A stretch of DNA of 64,000 nucleotides from Pandoraea capi (GCF_902459735.1 NZ_CABPRV010000012.1:124001-188000), one strand, 5' to 3'; shown: positions 17,640 to 26,596, counted from the stretch's first letter. Program-made: numbers and translations. Notes: generated by a model not told the origin, from the letters alone.

Positions 17640-17996
17640 ATGAGCGATATTCAACGTCATCACACGAATGCACGGATGAGCCGTGTGGTGGTGCATAACG
17701 GAACGGTCTACATCGGTGGCCAGACCGCCGACGACCGTAGTCAGGACATCACGGGTCAGACACAGCAGGTGCTCGCGAAGATCGACGGCTATCTGAAGGA
17801 CGCCGGTATCGACAAGTCGCGACTGTTGTCCGCACAAGTGTGGCTCAAGAATATCGAGTCGGACTTTGCCGGGATGAACGCCGTGTGGGACGCCTGGACG
17901 AGCCCGGGCAACACCCCGACGCGCGCGACGGTCGAGTCGAAGCTGGCCGCGCCGGACCTGCTCGTCGAAATCGCCGTGATCGCTGCGGCGAAATAA
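17640..17996 (+). CDS. ridA: RidA-family enamine/imine deaminase
   Basis: A 118-residue member of the YjgF/YER057c/UK114 (RidA) family, which hydrolyses reactive enamines and imines to ketones and ammonia. The conserved Arg that binds the substrate carboxylate is in NTPTRATVESKLA. Other family signatures are VYIGGQTADD and AQVWLKNI. ATG 17640 is preferred over GTG 17634 because GGAG lies about 10 bases before it. Its place as the last gene behind an amine dehydrogenase fits well: it would hydrolyse the imine made by that enzyme. A terminator follows at 18029. Confidence 0.9.
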   Translation: MSDIQRHHTNARMSRVVVHNGTVYIGGQTADDRSQDITGQTQQVLAKIDGYLKDAGIDKSRLLSAQVWLKNIESDFAGMNAVWDAWTSPGNTPTRATVESKLAAPDLLVEIAVIAAAK

Positions 17997-18028
17997 CAGG
18001 TACGGCATCGGCAGTACGAAAGACCCTG

Positions 18029-18056
18029 GGCCCGCAGATCATCTGCGGGCCTTTTT
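18029..18056 (+). terminator. Terminator of the ABC/dehydrogenase/ridA operon
   Basis: An almost perfect palindrome, GGCCCGCAGAT at 18029-18039 and ATCTGCGGGCC at 18041-18051, folds with a short loop and is followed by TTTTT. It lies 33 bases after the ridA stop. Confidence 0.85.
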
Positions 18057-18286
18057 CATCGGGCGCAGCCGCATCGTGACGCGGTCACCGCTGGAACTCT
18101 GTGAAACGGTCAACGCACTGGTGAATTTAATGCTTCCAATGAGCGTCGCGATGTTCGGCTGGAAGTCAGCGAGCGCAGGCATAATGCGCGAGCCGGCACA
18201 TTATCGGCAGCAAGTCGGCACATTTATCTCATTTTTCGAGCGAATTCGGCACGAACTACCGTGTATCCGCCGAAAGCTCAGGCGAC

Positions 18287-19387
18287 ATGACGGATCCATC
18301 GACAGACCAGCCCACGCGTACTCAGGCCCAGAAGGCGCGAGACTTCTCGCGCCATGTGCTGGGGCTGCGCAGTCTGGGATGTGTCCTGAGCGCTATCGCG
18401 GTATTCACGGCCATCCAGCGGGCCGGGGCGTCGCACGTCGGCTATGGGATCTGGGCGCTCAACGCGTTTCTCTGGCCTGCGTTCGCCCACGTCATCGCCA
18501 TGGCGTCGCCCGATCCGGTCAAGGCCGAGCGGCGCAATCTGCTGTGCGATTCGGCCTTCGGCGGCGGCTGGGTGGTCGCCATGCAGTTCAGCGGTGTGCC
18601 ATCCGCCGTGCTGGTGTCGGTGCTGCTCATGCACAACGCGTCCATTGGCGGGTACCGGATGTTGCGCGACGGCCTTCTGGCACTGATCGTCGGTGCGCTC
18701 CTGACCGGCACCGTGCTGGGCTTTACGGTGCAGACCCGCATTGAGCTCCGGGAGTTGGTGGCGAGCCTGCCGCTGCTGCTGATCTACCCGACGCTCGTCG
18801 GACTCGCGAGTTTTCGTCTGGCGAAGCGCTTGTCGAAAAGCGAGCGCACGCTGCGCCGCATCAGCGATCAGGACGATCTGACGTCGCTGCTCAATCGCCG
18901 ATCCTGGATGCGAGCGCTCACGAACTGCTTTGCGGACAAGCGACTGGGACGCACGGGCACCGCGAGCATCGCGCTGATCGATATCGATGGTTTCAAGGAA
19001 ATCAACGACCTGCACGGCCATCTTCAGGGCGACTCGCTGATCCGGATTCTGTCGGATGTCCTCTCGACCGAACTGGGCAGTCATGACGTCATCGGTCGAT
19101 ATGGCGGTGACGAATTCTGCGTACTGTTCGACGGGCAATCCGCCGAAAAGGCACGCCGCAAGCTGGAGAAGGTCTGTGCCGTGTTTTCGGATGCGACCCA
19201 AGGGCTCGACGCGTCACGCAATGTGACGCTGAGCGTCGGGGTGGCGAATTACACGGTCAATCTTGTGTCACCGACGTCGTGGCTGGCCATGGCCGATCAC
19301 GCGTTGTACACCGCCAAGCGCTCGGGGAAAGACCGGATCGTCATTGCCGATATCGACGGTGGTTTCGAAGGCGTGGTGCTCCGCTGA
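18287..19387 (+). CDS. MASE2-GGDEF diguanylate cyclase
   Basis: A 366-residue membrane-bound diguanylate cyclase that makes cyclic di-GMP from two GTP. Residues ~20-180 are a MASE2-type multi-helix sensor (HVLGLRSLGCVLSAIAVFTA, GGYRMLRDGLLALIVGALL), as in E. coli DgcC/AdrA. The catalytic domain has intact GGDEF at residues 273-277 and DQDDLTSLLNRRSW at its beginning. The RxxD inhibitory site is absent: the residues at that place are GSHD, so product feedback should be weak. The gene stands alone between a terminator and an orphan small gene. A role in biofilm or cellulose control is inferred from the family only. Confidence 0.92.
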   Translation: MTDPSTDQPTRTQAQKARDFSRHVLGLRSLGCVLSAIAVFTAIQRAGASHVGYGIWALNAFLWPAFAHVIAMASPDPVKAERRNLLCDSAFGGGWVVAMQFSGVPSAVLVSVLLMHNASIGGYRMLRDGLLALIVGALLTGTVLGFTVQTRIELRELVASLPLLLIYPTLVGLASFRLAKRLSKSERTLRRISDQDDLTSLLNRRSWMRALTNCFADKRLGRTGTASIALIDIDGFKEINDLHGHLQGDSLIRILSDVLSTELGSHDVIGRYGGDEFCVLFDGQSAEKARRKLEKVCAVFSDATQGLDASRNVTLSVGVANYTVNLVSPTSWLAMADHALYTAKRSGKDRIVIADIDGGFEGVVLR

Positions 19388-19632
19388 CAGCGGTGCCGTG
19401 CCGGGACACCGCGATTGACCCCGTCAAGCGGGGAGCAGGACGACGGCATACCGACGCCGCCCGTCGCCCATCTGCGTGTTCACCTGAGTGCAACTTTCGA
19501 ATCCGGTCGTGGCGCTTTTGATTGACGGATCACGAGTCGCAGTGATTCGGAAGTTTCTGTAACTCTTGTCGCGTGTTCTTCCGCATCATGAAGCCTCGCC
19601 CCGTGGGGGCCTTTCTTCAAAGGAGGCATGGA

Positions 19633-19953
19633 ATGACTGCGACACGTGTGGACTACCAGCGATGGATCTCGCTCAGACAGCGGGTGCCCGCTAACGAGTA
19701 CCCGGTGCATCCGCTTCCCGAGAAACTACCGCGACGCGGCTACGTCGTCTGGTTCTACTTTCGGAACGAGTTCTTCGGTTCGCAGTACGACCCAAAGTTG
19801 AATATCTATGTGAGCGATCACGTCAAGAATCCGTGGGAAGCGGCCTTTCTCGAAACGAAGACCGAGGCGCTGGACATCGCGCGCCGCATGATTTGTCCCT
19901 GTCTGGTGCTGTTTGCCGCCGGCCCGCTCGGCCCGGTGACCGCGGTGGCCTGA
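19633..19953 (+). CDS. Conserved-looking hypothetical protein
   Basis: A 106-residue protein I do not recognise. It is rich in aromatic and basic residues (GYVVWFYFRNEFFGSQYD, NPWEAAFLETKTEALDIARR) and ends in a hydrophobic tail with CPCLVLFAAG. That tail is too short for a confident membrane segment. The start at 19633 is supported by an excellent ribosome-binding site, AAAGGAGG at 19619-19626. A small hairpin GCCCC-GTG-GGGGC lies about 20-30 bases further upstream. The gene is flanked by intergenic DNA on both sides, so it is probably monocistronic. No function proposed. Confidence 0.6.
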   Translation: MTATRVDYQRWISLRQRVPANEYPVHPLPEKLPRRGYVVWFYFRNEFFGSQYDPKLNIYVSDHVKNPWEAAFLETKTEALDIARRMICPCLVLFAAGPLGPVTAVA

Positions 19954-20093
19954 TGATTGAGGCCTGAGCGTTGAAGCCTGACAGGCAGCAGGGAAGGCGG
20001 TCGATGCGCTGACGCCCGCCCTCAACGTACGTCATTCACTCAAGTCCTTCTGCCCTTTGACGCGAACGAGAGCGACTGGCAACGCCGACGGCC

Positions 20094-20504
20094 TTACGCC
20101 GCCGCACCACGCGCCAGTCGCTGTGCCAGCGCAGCTTTCACCTCGGGCCATTCGTCGTCGATGATGCTGAATCGCACCGAATTGCGCTTGCGGCCATCCG
20201 GCATGATGCGTTCGTGCCGGACAATGCCTTCCTGTTTCGCGCCGATGCGCAAAATTGCAGCGCGCGATTTCTCGTTGAGCTCATCCGTCGTGAATTGCAC
20301 GCGCACGCAACGCATCGTCTCGAACGCATAGGTCAGCAGCAAGGACTTGGCCTCGGTGTTGATGCTCGAGCGCTGTGCCGACGCACTGACCCATGTGTGC
20401 CCGCTTTCCTGCTTGCGGTGATGCCGTTCGAGGGGACGGAGTTCGACGCTGCTGCCGAGCCGCGTGGGCCGGAAATCGATGGCCGGGCAGGCAAGGGTAG
20501 ACAT
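20094..20504 (-). pseudogene. GNAT acetyltransferase with internal deletion
   Basis: The frame encodes 136 residues where family members (RimJ/RimL-like GNAT proteins) usually have about 190-200. The first ~28 residues match the family N-terminus (FRPTRLGSSVELRPLERHH). From residue ~34 the sequence jumps to the acetyl-CoA-binding half (GHTWVSASAQRSSINTEAKS, then MRCVRVQFTTDELNEKSR and GAKQEGIVRHERIMPDGR). The central strands and helices that form half of the active site are missing, without a frameshift. It is most likely a non-functional in-frame deletion remnant, although a shortened protein may still be made. It lies 26 bases downstream of the Crp/Fnr regulator gene on the same strand. Confidence 0.65.
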
Positions 20505-20530
20505 GGAACGCGCGGTTGGGGTGAGAAGGC

Positions 20531-21202
20531 CTACATGCCGAATTCGCGCAGGCCTTCGAGATCGAGAATCGTCAACACCCCGTAGTCTACCTTCACCAGC
20601 CCGGCCTGCTCCAGCACCTTGAGCGCGAGGTTCACGCGTTGCCGCGACACGCCGGCGAGATAGCTCAGCTCCTCCTGCGAAATCTGTACGGTGTTGTCGT
20701 CCGACGGATAAAGGTTCGGATTGAACATGGACGACAGCGAGCGTGCCACGCGGGCGTCCGTATCGAGCAGACGTTCGTGTTCGACCGCCGCAATGAACTG
20801 TCCCAATCGCTCATTGAGTTGCAGCGTGAGAAAGCGATTGAACGGGATGCTGGTGTCGAGCAGCCAGTCGAACGTTGCGATCGGCATATGCGCGAGAACG
20901 GAATCGCGCAACGCCATGACGTCGTATTTGCGAATCTCGTGCTTGAGCACGGACCCTTCGCCGAACCATGCCCCGGCCGGCACGCCGGTAAAGGTCACGG
21001 ACTTGCCGCTCGCCGAGGCCGTCGTAATCTTCACGAGCCCTTCGATCACGCCGAACCAGGCGTGCGTCGGGTCGCCCTTGCGGCACACGTAACCGCCGTT
21101 TTCGACCGGGCGCACGTGGATTTCCGCCATCACGCGCGCGCGTTGTTCCGGTGTCAGTCCTTGCGCCCACACGCTGCGCTGCAACAAGCTTTCGAGCGAC
21201 AT
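20531..21202 (-). CDS. Crp/Fnr-family transcription regulator
   Basis: A 223-residue regulator. Residues ~20-120 form a cyclic-nucleotide-binding-type beta roll (GGYVCRKGDPTHAWFGVIEG, VPAGAWFGEGSVL). A long dimer helix follows, and the winged HTH is near residues 175-205 (ISQEELSYLAGVSRQRVNLA). No N-terminal cysteine cluster is visible, so it is not an FNR-type oxygen sensor. The ligand is unknown. The gene is divergent from the acyl-CoA ligase / liv operon starting at 21549. A Crp-like palindrome lies 18 bases before its own start, pointing to autoregulation and probably control of the neighbouring operon. Confidence 0.9.
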   Translation of the reverse strand: MSLESLLQRSVWAQGLTPEQRARVMAEIHVRPVENGGYVCRKGDPTHAWFGVIEGLVKITTASASGKSVTFTGVPAGAWFGEGSVLKHEIRKYDVMALRDSVLAHMPIATFDWLLDTSIPFNRFLTLQLNERLGQFIAAVEHERLLDTDARVARSLSSMFNPNLYPSDDNTVQISQEELSYLAGVSRQRVNLALKVLEQAGLVKVDYGVLTILDLEGLREFGM

Positions 21203-21220
21203 ATAGGGACTTTCCCTTGA

Positions 21221-21238
21221 TTGTCATCCTGGTGACAA
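21221..21238. promoter_or_regulatory. Crp-type palindromic operator
   Basis: TTGTCA at 21221-21226 and TGACAA at 21233-21238 form a perfect 6-bp inverted repeat with a 6-base spacer, the geometry of Crp/Fnr/CooA sites (TGTCA-N6-TGACA is CooA-like). It lies 18 bases upstream of the Crp/Fnr gene start, on the side facing the ligase/liv operon. The rest of the 346-base gap up to 21549 shows no further gene or strong signal. Confidence 0.55.
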
Positions 21239-21548
21239 ACCCGTCGTGAGCCATGCGGTATCTTGGCCCTGCCTGGTAAGCGAGACAAGCATTCACGGTG
21301 CTCTGAAACGGCGCCGAAACACAAGTATAGAAGCTGAAATTTACCCGGCATATCGGTAGTCGCCGTAGTCGCTTGTTGATGACATTTGCTTTATTGCTGT
21401 ACGCGCTGTATGGCATTCCAAATCAAAAAATAGCGTCGGACGAAGACGCTGCGAGCCACAAGTCGCGTGCCGCAAGCACGCGAGCCGACCGAGCCACGCC
21501 ACTCCCCCTCGACTGACGTCGAAATGTGGCGAGACACAGGAGACTGGC

Positions 21549-23522
21549 ATGCAGGAGCGGACTACCTTCCCGCGATTGTTGCTGGCGCATGCCGCGACAC
21601 GGGGCGCCCGCACGGCGTATCGGGAAAAGGATCTCGGAATCTGGCAAAGCTGGAGCTGGCAGGAGGCTGCGCAGGAAGTGCGCATGCTCGCCTGTGCGCT
21701 CGCGGCTGCCGGGTTCAAACGGGGTGACAATCTGGCCATCGTCGGTAACAACCGCGTACGACTGTACTGGGCGATGACGGCCGCGCAGGCGCTCGGCGGT
21801 GTCGCCGTGCCGCTGTATCAGGACGCCGTTGCCGCAGAAATGGCGCACGTGCTCGAAGACGCGGAGATCGACTTCGTCATCGTCGAAGATCAGGAGCAGG
21901 TCGACAAGATGCTGGAGCTGCGCGAGCAGGTGTCGCGGCTGTCGCACATCATCTTCGAAGACCCGCGCGGTCTGCGCAATTACCACGCCGCAGGCTTGCA
22001 GTCTTACGATGCCGCCCTGGAGCTGGGGCGCACGTTCGACGCGAAGCATCCGCGGTACTTCGACGACGCCGTCGCCGGTGTGGACCCCGACGATACGGCC
22101 ACCATCCTCTACACCTCGGGCACGACGGGAAAGCCCAAAGGCGTGTGCCACTCTCACGCGGGGCTGATCGGCGCGGCGTATCACGGCAGCACCTTCGACC
22201 GGCTCGGCCCGGGCGACGAAGTGCTGTCCTATCTGCCGATGGCCTGGGTCGGCGACCACCTCTTTTCCTACGCACAGGCGCTCGTGGCGGGCTTTACCGT
22301 GAACTGCCCCGAATCGCCCGACACGATTTCGACGGATATGCGCGAAATCGGCCCGACCTACTACTTCGCGCCGCCGCGTGTGTACGAAAACGTGCTCACG
22401 CAGGTCATGATCCGCATGGAGGACGCGAGTCGTATCAAGCGCAGGATGTTCGCGCATTTTATGAACGTGGCGAACCGCTGTGGCGCCGCCGTGCTCGACG
22501 GCCGGCCCGTGCCGGTGCTTGACCGGCTGCAATACGCGCTCGGCAATCTGTTCGTGTACGGCCCGCTGCGCAACACGCTCGGCATGAGCCGCATCCGCAC
22601 GGCGTACACCGCAGGCGAAGCCATTGGCCCGGACCTGTTCCGTTTCTATCGCGCCATCGGCATCAACCTGAAGCAGTTCTACGGGCAGACCGAAACGTGT
22701 GCTTACGTCTGCCTGCAACCGGATCGTCAGGTGCGCTTCGACAGCGTGGGACCGGTTGCGCCGGGCATGGAGATCAAGATCGCCGAGAACGGCGAGGTGC
22801 TCGTGCGCGGTGTGGGGCTGCTCAAGGAGTATTACAAGCGCCCGGACGCCACGCGCGAAGCGCTCGACGAAGCGGGCTACTTCCGCACGGGCGACGCCGG
22901 CATCATCGACGCCGACGGGCATCTGCGCATCATCGACCGCGCCAAGGACGTCGGCAAACTCGCCTGCGGATCGCTGTTCGCGCCCAAGTACATCGAGAAC
23001 AAGCTCAAGTTCTTCTCGTATATCAAGGAAGCGGTGGCGTTTGGCGATGGCCGCGACGGTGTCTGCGCGTTCATCAACATCGACATGGATGCGGTCGGCA
23101 ACTGGGCCGAGCGGCAGAACCTCGCCTATGCCGGCTACCTCGATCTGGCCAGCAACCCGCTCGTGGCGGATCTGATCCTCGGTTGCATCGAGCAAGTCAA
23201 TGCCGATCTCGCGAAGGAATCGGCCTTCGCCGCGGCGCAGATTCAGCGCTTCGTGATTCTGCACAAGGAACTGGACCCGGACGACGACGAACTCACGCGC
23301 ACGCGCAAAGTGCGGCGCGCATACATCGCACAGAAGTACGACGTGCTGATCGACGCGTTCTACACGGGTAAGGCGTCGCAGTTCATCGAGACGCGGGTGA
23401 AATTCGAGGACGGACGCGAGGGCAGCGTGAGCGCCACGCTGACGATTCATCCGGCGCGCGTGGTCGGGGTGCGAGCCCCGGTCGACGACCCTGCGCCTGC
23501 GACATTGCGCTGTGCGGCCTGA
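21549..23522 (+). CDS. Long-chain acyl-CoA ligase-like AMP-forming enzyme
   Basis: A 657-residue adenylate-forming enzyme, the length of long-chain acyl-CoA synthetases. The P-loop is TILYTSGTTGKPKGV, the A5 motif is YGQTETC, and YFRTGDAG carries the ATP-ribose Asp. It would activate a carboxylic acid as acyl-AMP and then acyl-CoA. The operon context (Liv-type importer plus a PaaK-like ligase) suggests an aromatic or branched acid more than a fatty acid, but the sequence does not decide this. GGAG lies 6-10 bases before the ATG. The Crp/Fnr gene is divergent upstream and livG follows after 101 bases. Confidence 0.85.
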   Translation: MQERTTFPRLLLAHAATRGARTAYREKDLGIWQSWSWQEAAQEVRMLACALAAAGFKRGDNLAIVGNNRVRLYWAMTAAQALGGVAVPLYQDAVAAEMAHVLEDAEIDFVIVEDQEQVDKMLELREQVSRLSHIIFEDPRGLRNYHAAGLQSYDAALELGRTFDAKHPRYFDDAVAGVDPDDTATILYTSGTTGKPKGVCHSHAGLIGAAYHGSTFDRLGPGDEVLSYLPMAWVGDHLFSYAQALVAGFTVNCPESPDTISTDMREIGPTYYFAPPRVYENVLTQVMIRMEDASRIKRRMFAHFMNVANRCGAAVLDGRPVPVLDRLQYALGNLFVYGPLRNTLGMSRIRTAYTAGEAIGPDLFRFYRAIGINLKQFYGQTETCAYVCLQPDRQVRFDSVGPVAPGMEIKIAENGEVLVRGVGLLKEYYKRPDATREALDEAGYFRTGDAGIIDADGHLRIIDRAKDVGKLACGSLFAPKYIENKLKFFSYIKEAVAFGDGRDGVCAFINIDMDAVGNWAERQNLAYAGYLDLASNPLVADLILGCIEQVNADLAKESAFAAAQIQRFVILHKELDPDDDELTRTRKVRRAYIAQKYDVLIDAFYTGKASQFIETRVKFEDGREGSVSATLTIHPARVVGVRAPVDDPAPATLRCAA

Positions 23523-23623
23523 GATGCACGGATTCACGACACTCGTGCGCGTCGTGAACCCCAGGCCGCAGCGTTTGCGCCGACCCGCACTGACTTCAGC
23601 CCGGCATTGCCGCAGGAGACGGT

Positions 23624-24430
23624 ATGAGTGAGCCCCGCAAGACTGGCGACGTTTTACTCGATTTGCAGCACATCAGCTTGTCGTTCGGCGGCGTGAAGGC
23701 GTTGACGGACATTTCGTTCAACGTGATGGCGCACGAGATCCGCGCCATCATCGGCCCCAACGGCGCCGGCAAGAGTTCGATGCTTAACGTCATCAACGGC
23801 GTCTATCACCCGCAGCAGGGGACGATCGTCTTTCGCGGCGAGGTTCGTCAGCGCATGCATCCCACGGCGGCCGCGCGGCAGGGGGTGGCGCGCACGTTCC
23901 AGAACATTGCGTTGTTCAAGGGCATGTCCGTGCTCGACAACATCATGACGGGACGCAACACCCGCATGCGCGCCGGACTGCTCGCCAGCGCGATCTGGTG
24001 GGGCAAGGCGCGGCAGGAGGAAATGGCCAATCGCGCGAAGGTCGAAGCGATCATCGACTTCCTTGAAATCCAGCACATCCGCAAGACGCCGGTCGGCCGG
24101 TTGCCGTATGGCCTGCAAAAGCGCGTCGAACTCGCGCGCGCACTGGCTGCCGAGCCCGAGCTGCTGCTGCTCGACGAGCCCATGGCCGGCATGAACCTCG
24201 AAGAGAAGCGCGACATGTGCCGCTTCATCCTGGAAGTGAACGAGGAGTTCGGCACGACGATCGTGCTGATCGAGCACGACATGGGGGTGGTGATGGACAT
24301 CTCCGATCGCGTGGTGGTGCTCGACTACGGCAAGAAGATCGGCGACGGCACACCGGCTCAAGTGCGCACCGACCCCGAGGTCATTCGCGCGTATCTCGGC
24401 GCGTCACATGGCATGCCGGCGGCTGCCTGA
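23624..24430 (+). CDS. livG: Liv-type ABC importer ATPase (LivG)
   Basis: A 268-residue ATPase of branched-chain amino acid-type importers. Walker A is GPNGAGKSS, the signature region is PYGLQKRVELARAL, Walker B is LLLLDEPMAGMN, and EHDMGVVMDISDRVVVLDYG follows, all typical of LivG. The signature motif reads YGLQKR where LSGGQ is canonical, as is usual in LivG. AGGAGA precedes the start. It pairs with LivF at 28067 to energise the LivHM permeases. Confidence 0.9.
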   Translation: MSEPRKTGDVLLDLQHISLSFGGVKALTDISFNVMAHEIRAIIGPNGAGKSSMLNVINGVYHPQQGTIVFRGEVRQRMHPTAAARQGVARTFQNIALFKGMSVLDNIMTGRNTRMRAGLLASAIWWGKARQEEMANRAKVEAIIDFLEIQHIRKTPVGRLPYGLQKRVELARALAAEPELLLLDEPMAGMNLEEKRDMCRFILEVNEEFGTTIVLIEHDMGVVMDISDRVVVLDYGKKIGDGTPAQVRTDPEVIRAYLGASHGMPAAA

Positions 24431-24471
24431 CGGTAGACCGCTGCCGACGCATAGGTAACCTGGAGACATCG

Positions 24472-25386
24472 ATGCAGTTCTTTTTCGAAATCCTTATCGG
24501 CGGTCTGCTCTCGGGCGTGATGTATTCGCTCGTGGCGCTGGGCTTCGTGCTGATCTTCAAGGCGTCCGGGGTCTTCAACTTCGCGCAGGGCGCGATGGTG
24601 TACTTCGCGGCGTTGTCGGTCGTCGGTCTCATGGAGCGCGGCCTGCCGCTGTGGGCGGCAGCCGTCGGCGCGTTCGTCGTCATGGTGCTCATGAGCATGG
24701 CCACGGAACGCTTCGTGTTGCGCAAGCTCGTGAACCAGTCGCCCATCACGCTGTTCATGGCGACGATCGGCCTGTCGTTCTTCCTCGAAGGCCTCGCGCC
24801 GCTGCTGTGGGGCAACGAGGTGCGTCCGCTGTCGCTGGGCATCGTGGACGAGCCCATCGCCTCGATCATGGACTCGACCGGCGTGCTGGTGAGCAGCTTC
24901 GACCTCGCCGCCGCCGGTATCGCCGCCGTGCTGGTCGCACTGCTGGCGTTGTTCTTCAAGGCGACAAGCATCGGCCGCGCGCTGCGCGCGGTGGCCGACG
25001 ACCATCAGGCGGCGCTCTCGCTGGGCATTCCGTTGCAGCGTATCTGGGTCGTGGTGTGGAGCGTGTCGGGCTTCGTCGCGCTGGTGGCGGGCATGCTGTG
25101 GGGCTCGCGTAACGGCGTGCAGTTTGCGCTCACGATGACGGCGCTCAAGGCGCTGCCCGTGCTGATTCTCGGCGGCTTCACGTCGATTCCGGGCGCCATC
25201 GTCGGCGGGCTGATCATCGGCGCCGCGGAGAAGCTCGCGGAAATTTACGTGCCGCAGTTGTTGCAAGCCCAGTTCGGTGGAAATTTCGGCGGCATCGAGG
25301 GCTGGTTCCCGTACGTGTTCGCGTTGCTGTTCCTGCTGGTACGCCCGGAAGGGCTGTTCGGCGAGCGGCACATTGACCGCGTCTGA
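24472..25386 (+). CDS. livH: Liv-type ABC importer permease (LivH)
   Basis: A 304-residue polytopic permease (FEILIGGLLSGVMYSLVALG, FNFAQGAMVYFAALSVVG), a LivH-type signature start. It has about eight membrane segments and the coupling region LRAVADDHQAALSLGIPLQR. ATG 24472 follows TGGAGAC; the longer open frame overlaps livG and is not used. It forms the channel together with LivM. Substrates of Liv systems outside true amino-acid operons include aromatic acids, which would suit the ligases at both ends of this operon. Confidence 0.9.
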   Translation: MQFFFEILIGGLLSGVMYSLVALGFVLIFKASGVFNFAQGAMVYFAALSVVGLMERGLPLWAAAVGAFVVMVLMSMATERFVLRKLVNQSPITLFMATIGLSFFLEGLAPLLWGNEVRPLSLGIVDEPIASIMDSTGVLVSSFDLAAAGIAAVLVALLALFFKATSIGRALRAVADDHQAALSLGIPLQRIWVVVWSVSGFVALVAGMLWGSRNGVQFALTMTALKALPVLILGGFTSIPGAIVGGLIIGAAEKLAEIYVPQLLQAQFGGNFGGIEGWFPYVFALLFLLVRPEGLFGERHIDRV

Positions 25387-25441
25387 GCGGTGAGCGATCC
25401 ATCCGGAATGTCCGCGTAAGCATTCATTGCAGAGGCCACAC

Positions 25442-26518
25442 ATGTTCTATCGCGAAGCTGGGCAGTTCAAGACGTCTTACGTTGCCGACAGCCAGATTTT
25501 CCCGATCCGGCAGGACCGCATCGCCGTGAGCGCCGTGCTCGTGGCGGCGTTCGGGGTGCTGCCATGGATTGCCTCCGAATACTGGCTCACCGCCATCCTC
25601 GTGCCGTTTCTCGTGTTCTCGCTCGCCGCGCTTGGCCTGAATCTGCTGACGGGCTACGCGGGGCAGTTGTCGCTCGGCACGGCGGCATTCATGGCCGTGG
25701 GCGCTTACGCGTCATACAACTTCCAGTTGCGCATCGAGGGCATGCCGATTCTGGCGTCGTTCGCGTTGGGCGGCGTGTGTGCCGCGCTCGTCGGCATTGC
25801 GTTCGGGCTGCCGTCGCTGCGCATCAAGGGCTTCTATCTGGCGGTGGCGACGCTGGCCGCGCAGTTCTTCGTGCTGTGGGTGCTGACGAAATTTCCCTGG
25901 CTGTCGAACAACAGTTCGTCGGGCGTGATCACGGCGCAGAAGATCTCCGTGTTCGGCGTAGACGTCGACACGCCCGTGCGCAAGTACCTGTTCGTGCTGG
26001 GCGTGGTGACGGTGATGGCGCTGATCGCCAAGAATCTCGTGCGCTCGCATATCGGTCGCGCCTGGATGGCCGTGCGCGACATGGACGTCGCTGCCGAAGT
26101 GATCGGTATTCCGCTCATGCGCGTGAAGCTGCTCGCGTTCGCGGTGAGCTCGTTTTACTGCGGCGTGGCCGGCGCACTGTACGCGTACTGCTATCTCGGC
26201 TCCGTCGAGCCGGACGGCTTCTCGCTCGACCTGTCGTTCCGGATTCTGTTCATGATCATCATCGGTGGCGTGGGCAGCATTCTCGGCAGCTTTCTGGGCG
26301 CGGCGTTCATTCTGCTGCTGCCGATCCTGCTCGACAGCACCTTGCCGAGCATCGCCACTTTCCTGCATCTGCCGTTCACCAACGCGACGGTTTCGCACAT
26401 CCAGATGATGGTGTTCGGCGGTCTCATCATCTTCTTTCTGATTGTCGAGCCGCATGGGCTGGCGCGGCTGTGGCAGATCGCCAAGGAGAAACTTCGCATC
26501 TGGCCCTTCCCGCATTGA
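25442..26518 (+). CDS. livM: Liv-type ABC importer permease (LivM)
   Basis: A 358-residue permease with an N-terminal hydrophilic lead of ~35 residues, then membrane segments including LLTGYAGQLSLGTAAFMAVG, the LivM hallmark. The coupling loop is IGRAWMAVRDMDVAAEVIGI. It follows livH by 55 bases and precedes livK by 78 bases. Start 25442 is the ATG nearest to the family start; an upstream in-frame ATG at 25427 is possible. Confidence 0.9.
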   Translation: MFYREAGQFKTSYVADSQIFPIRQDRIAVSAVLVAAFGVLPWIASEYWLTAILVPFLVFSLAALGLNLLTGYAGQLSLGTAAFMAVGAYASYNFQLRIEGMPILASFALGGVCAALVGIAFGLPSLRIKGFYLAVATLAAQFFVLWVLTKFPWLSNNSSSGVITAQKISVFGVDVDTPVRKYLFVLGVVTVMALIAKNLVRSHIGRAWMAVRDMDVAAEVIGIPLMRVKLLAFAVSSFYCGVAGALYAYCYLGSVEPDGFSLDLSFRILFMIIIGGVGSILGSFLGAAFILLLPILLDSTLPSIATFLHLPFTNATVSHIQMMVFGGLIIFFLIVEPHGLARLWQIAKEKLRIWPFPH

Positions 26519-26596
26519 GGTTCGCCAAGCCGGCACGTATTCACGTATTGCCGGTGCAAGTTCGGGCATACACAAAACCACAGATGGAGACACAGC

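Noticed and set aside
21423-23537. A 704-codon open frame antisense to the acyl-CoA ligase
   Set aside because: It is a composition shadow of the ligase gene; no recognisable protein family.
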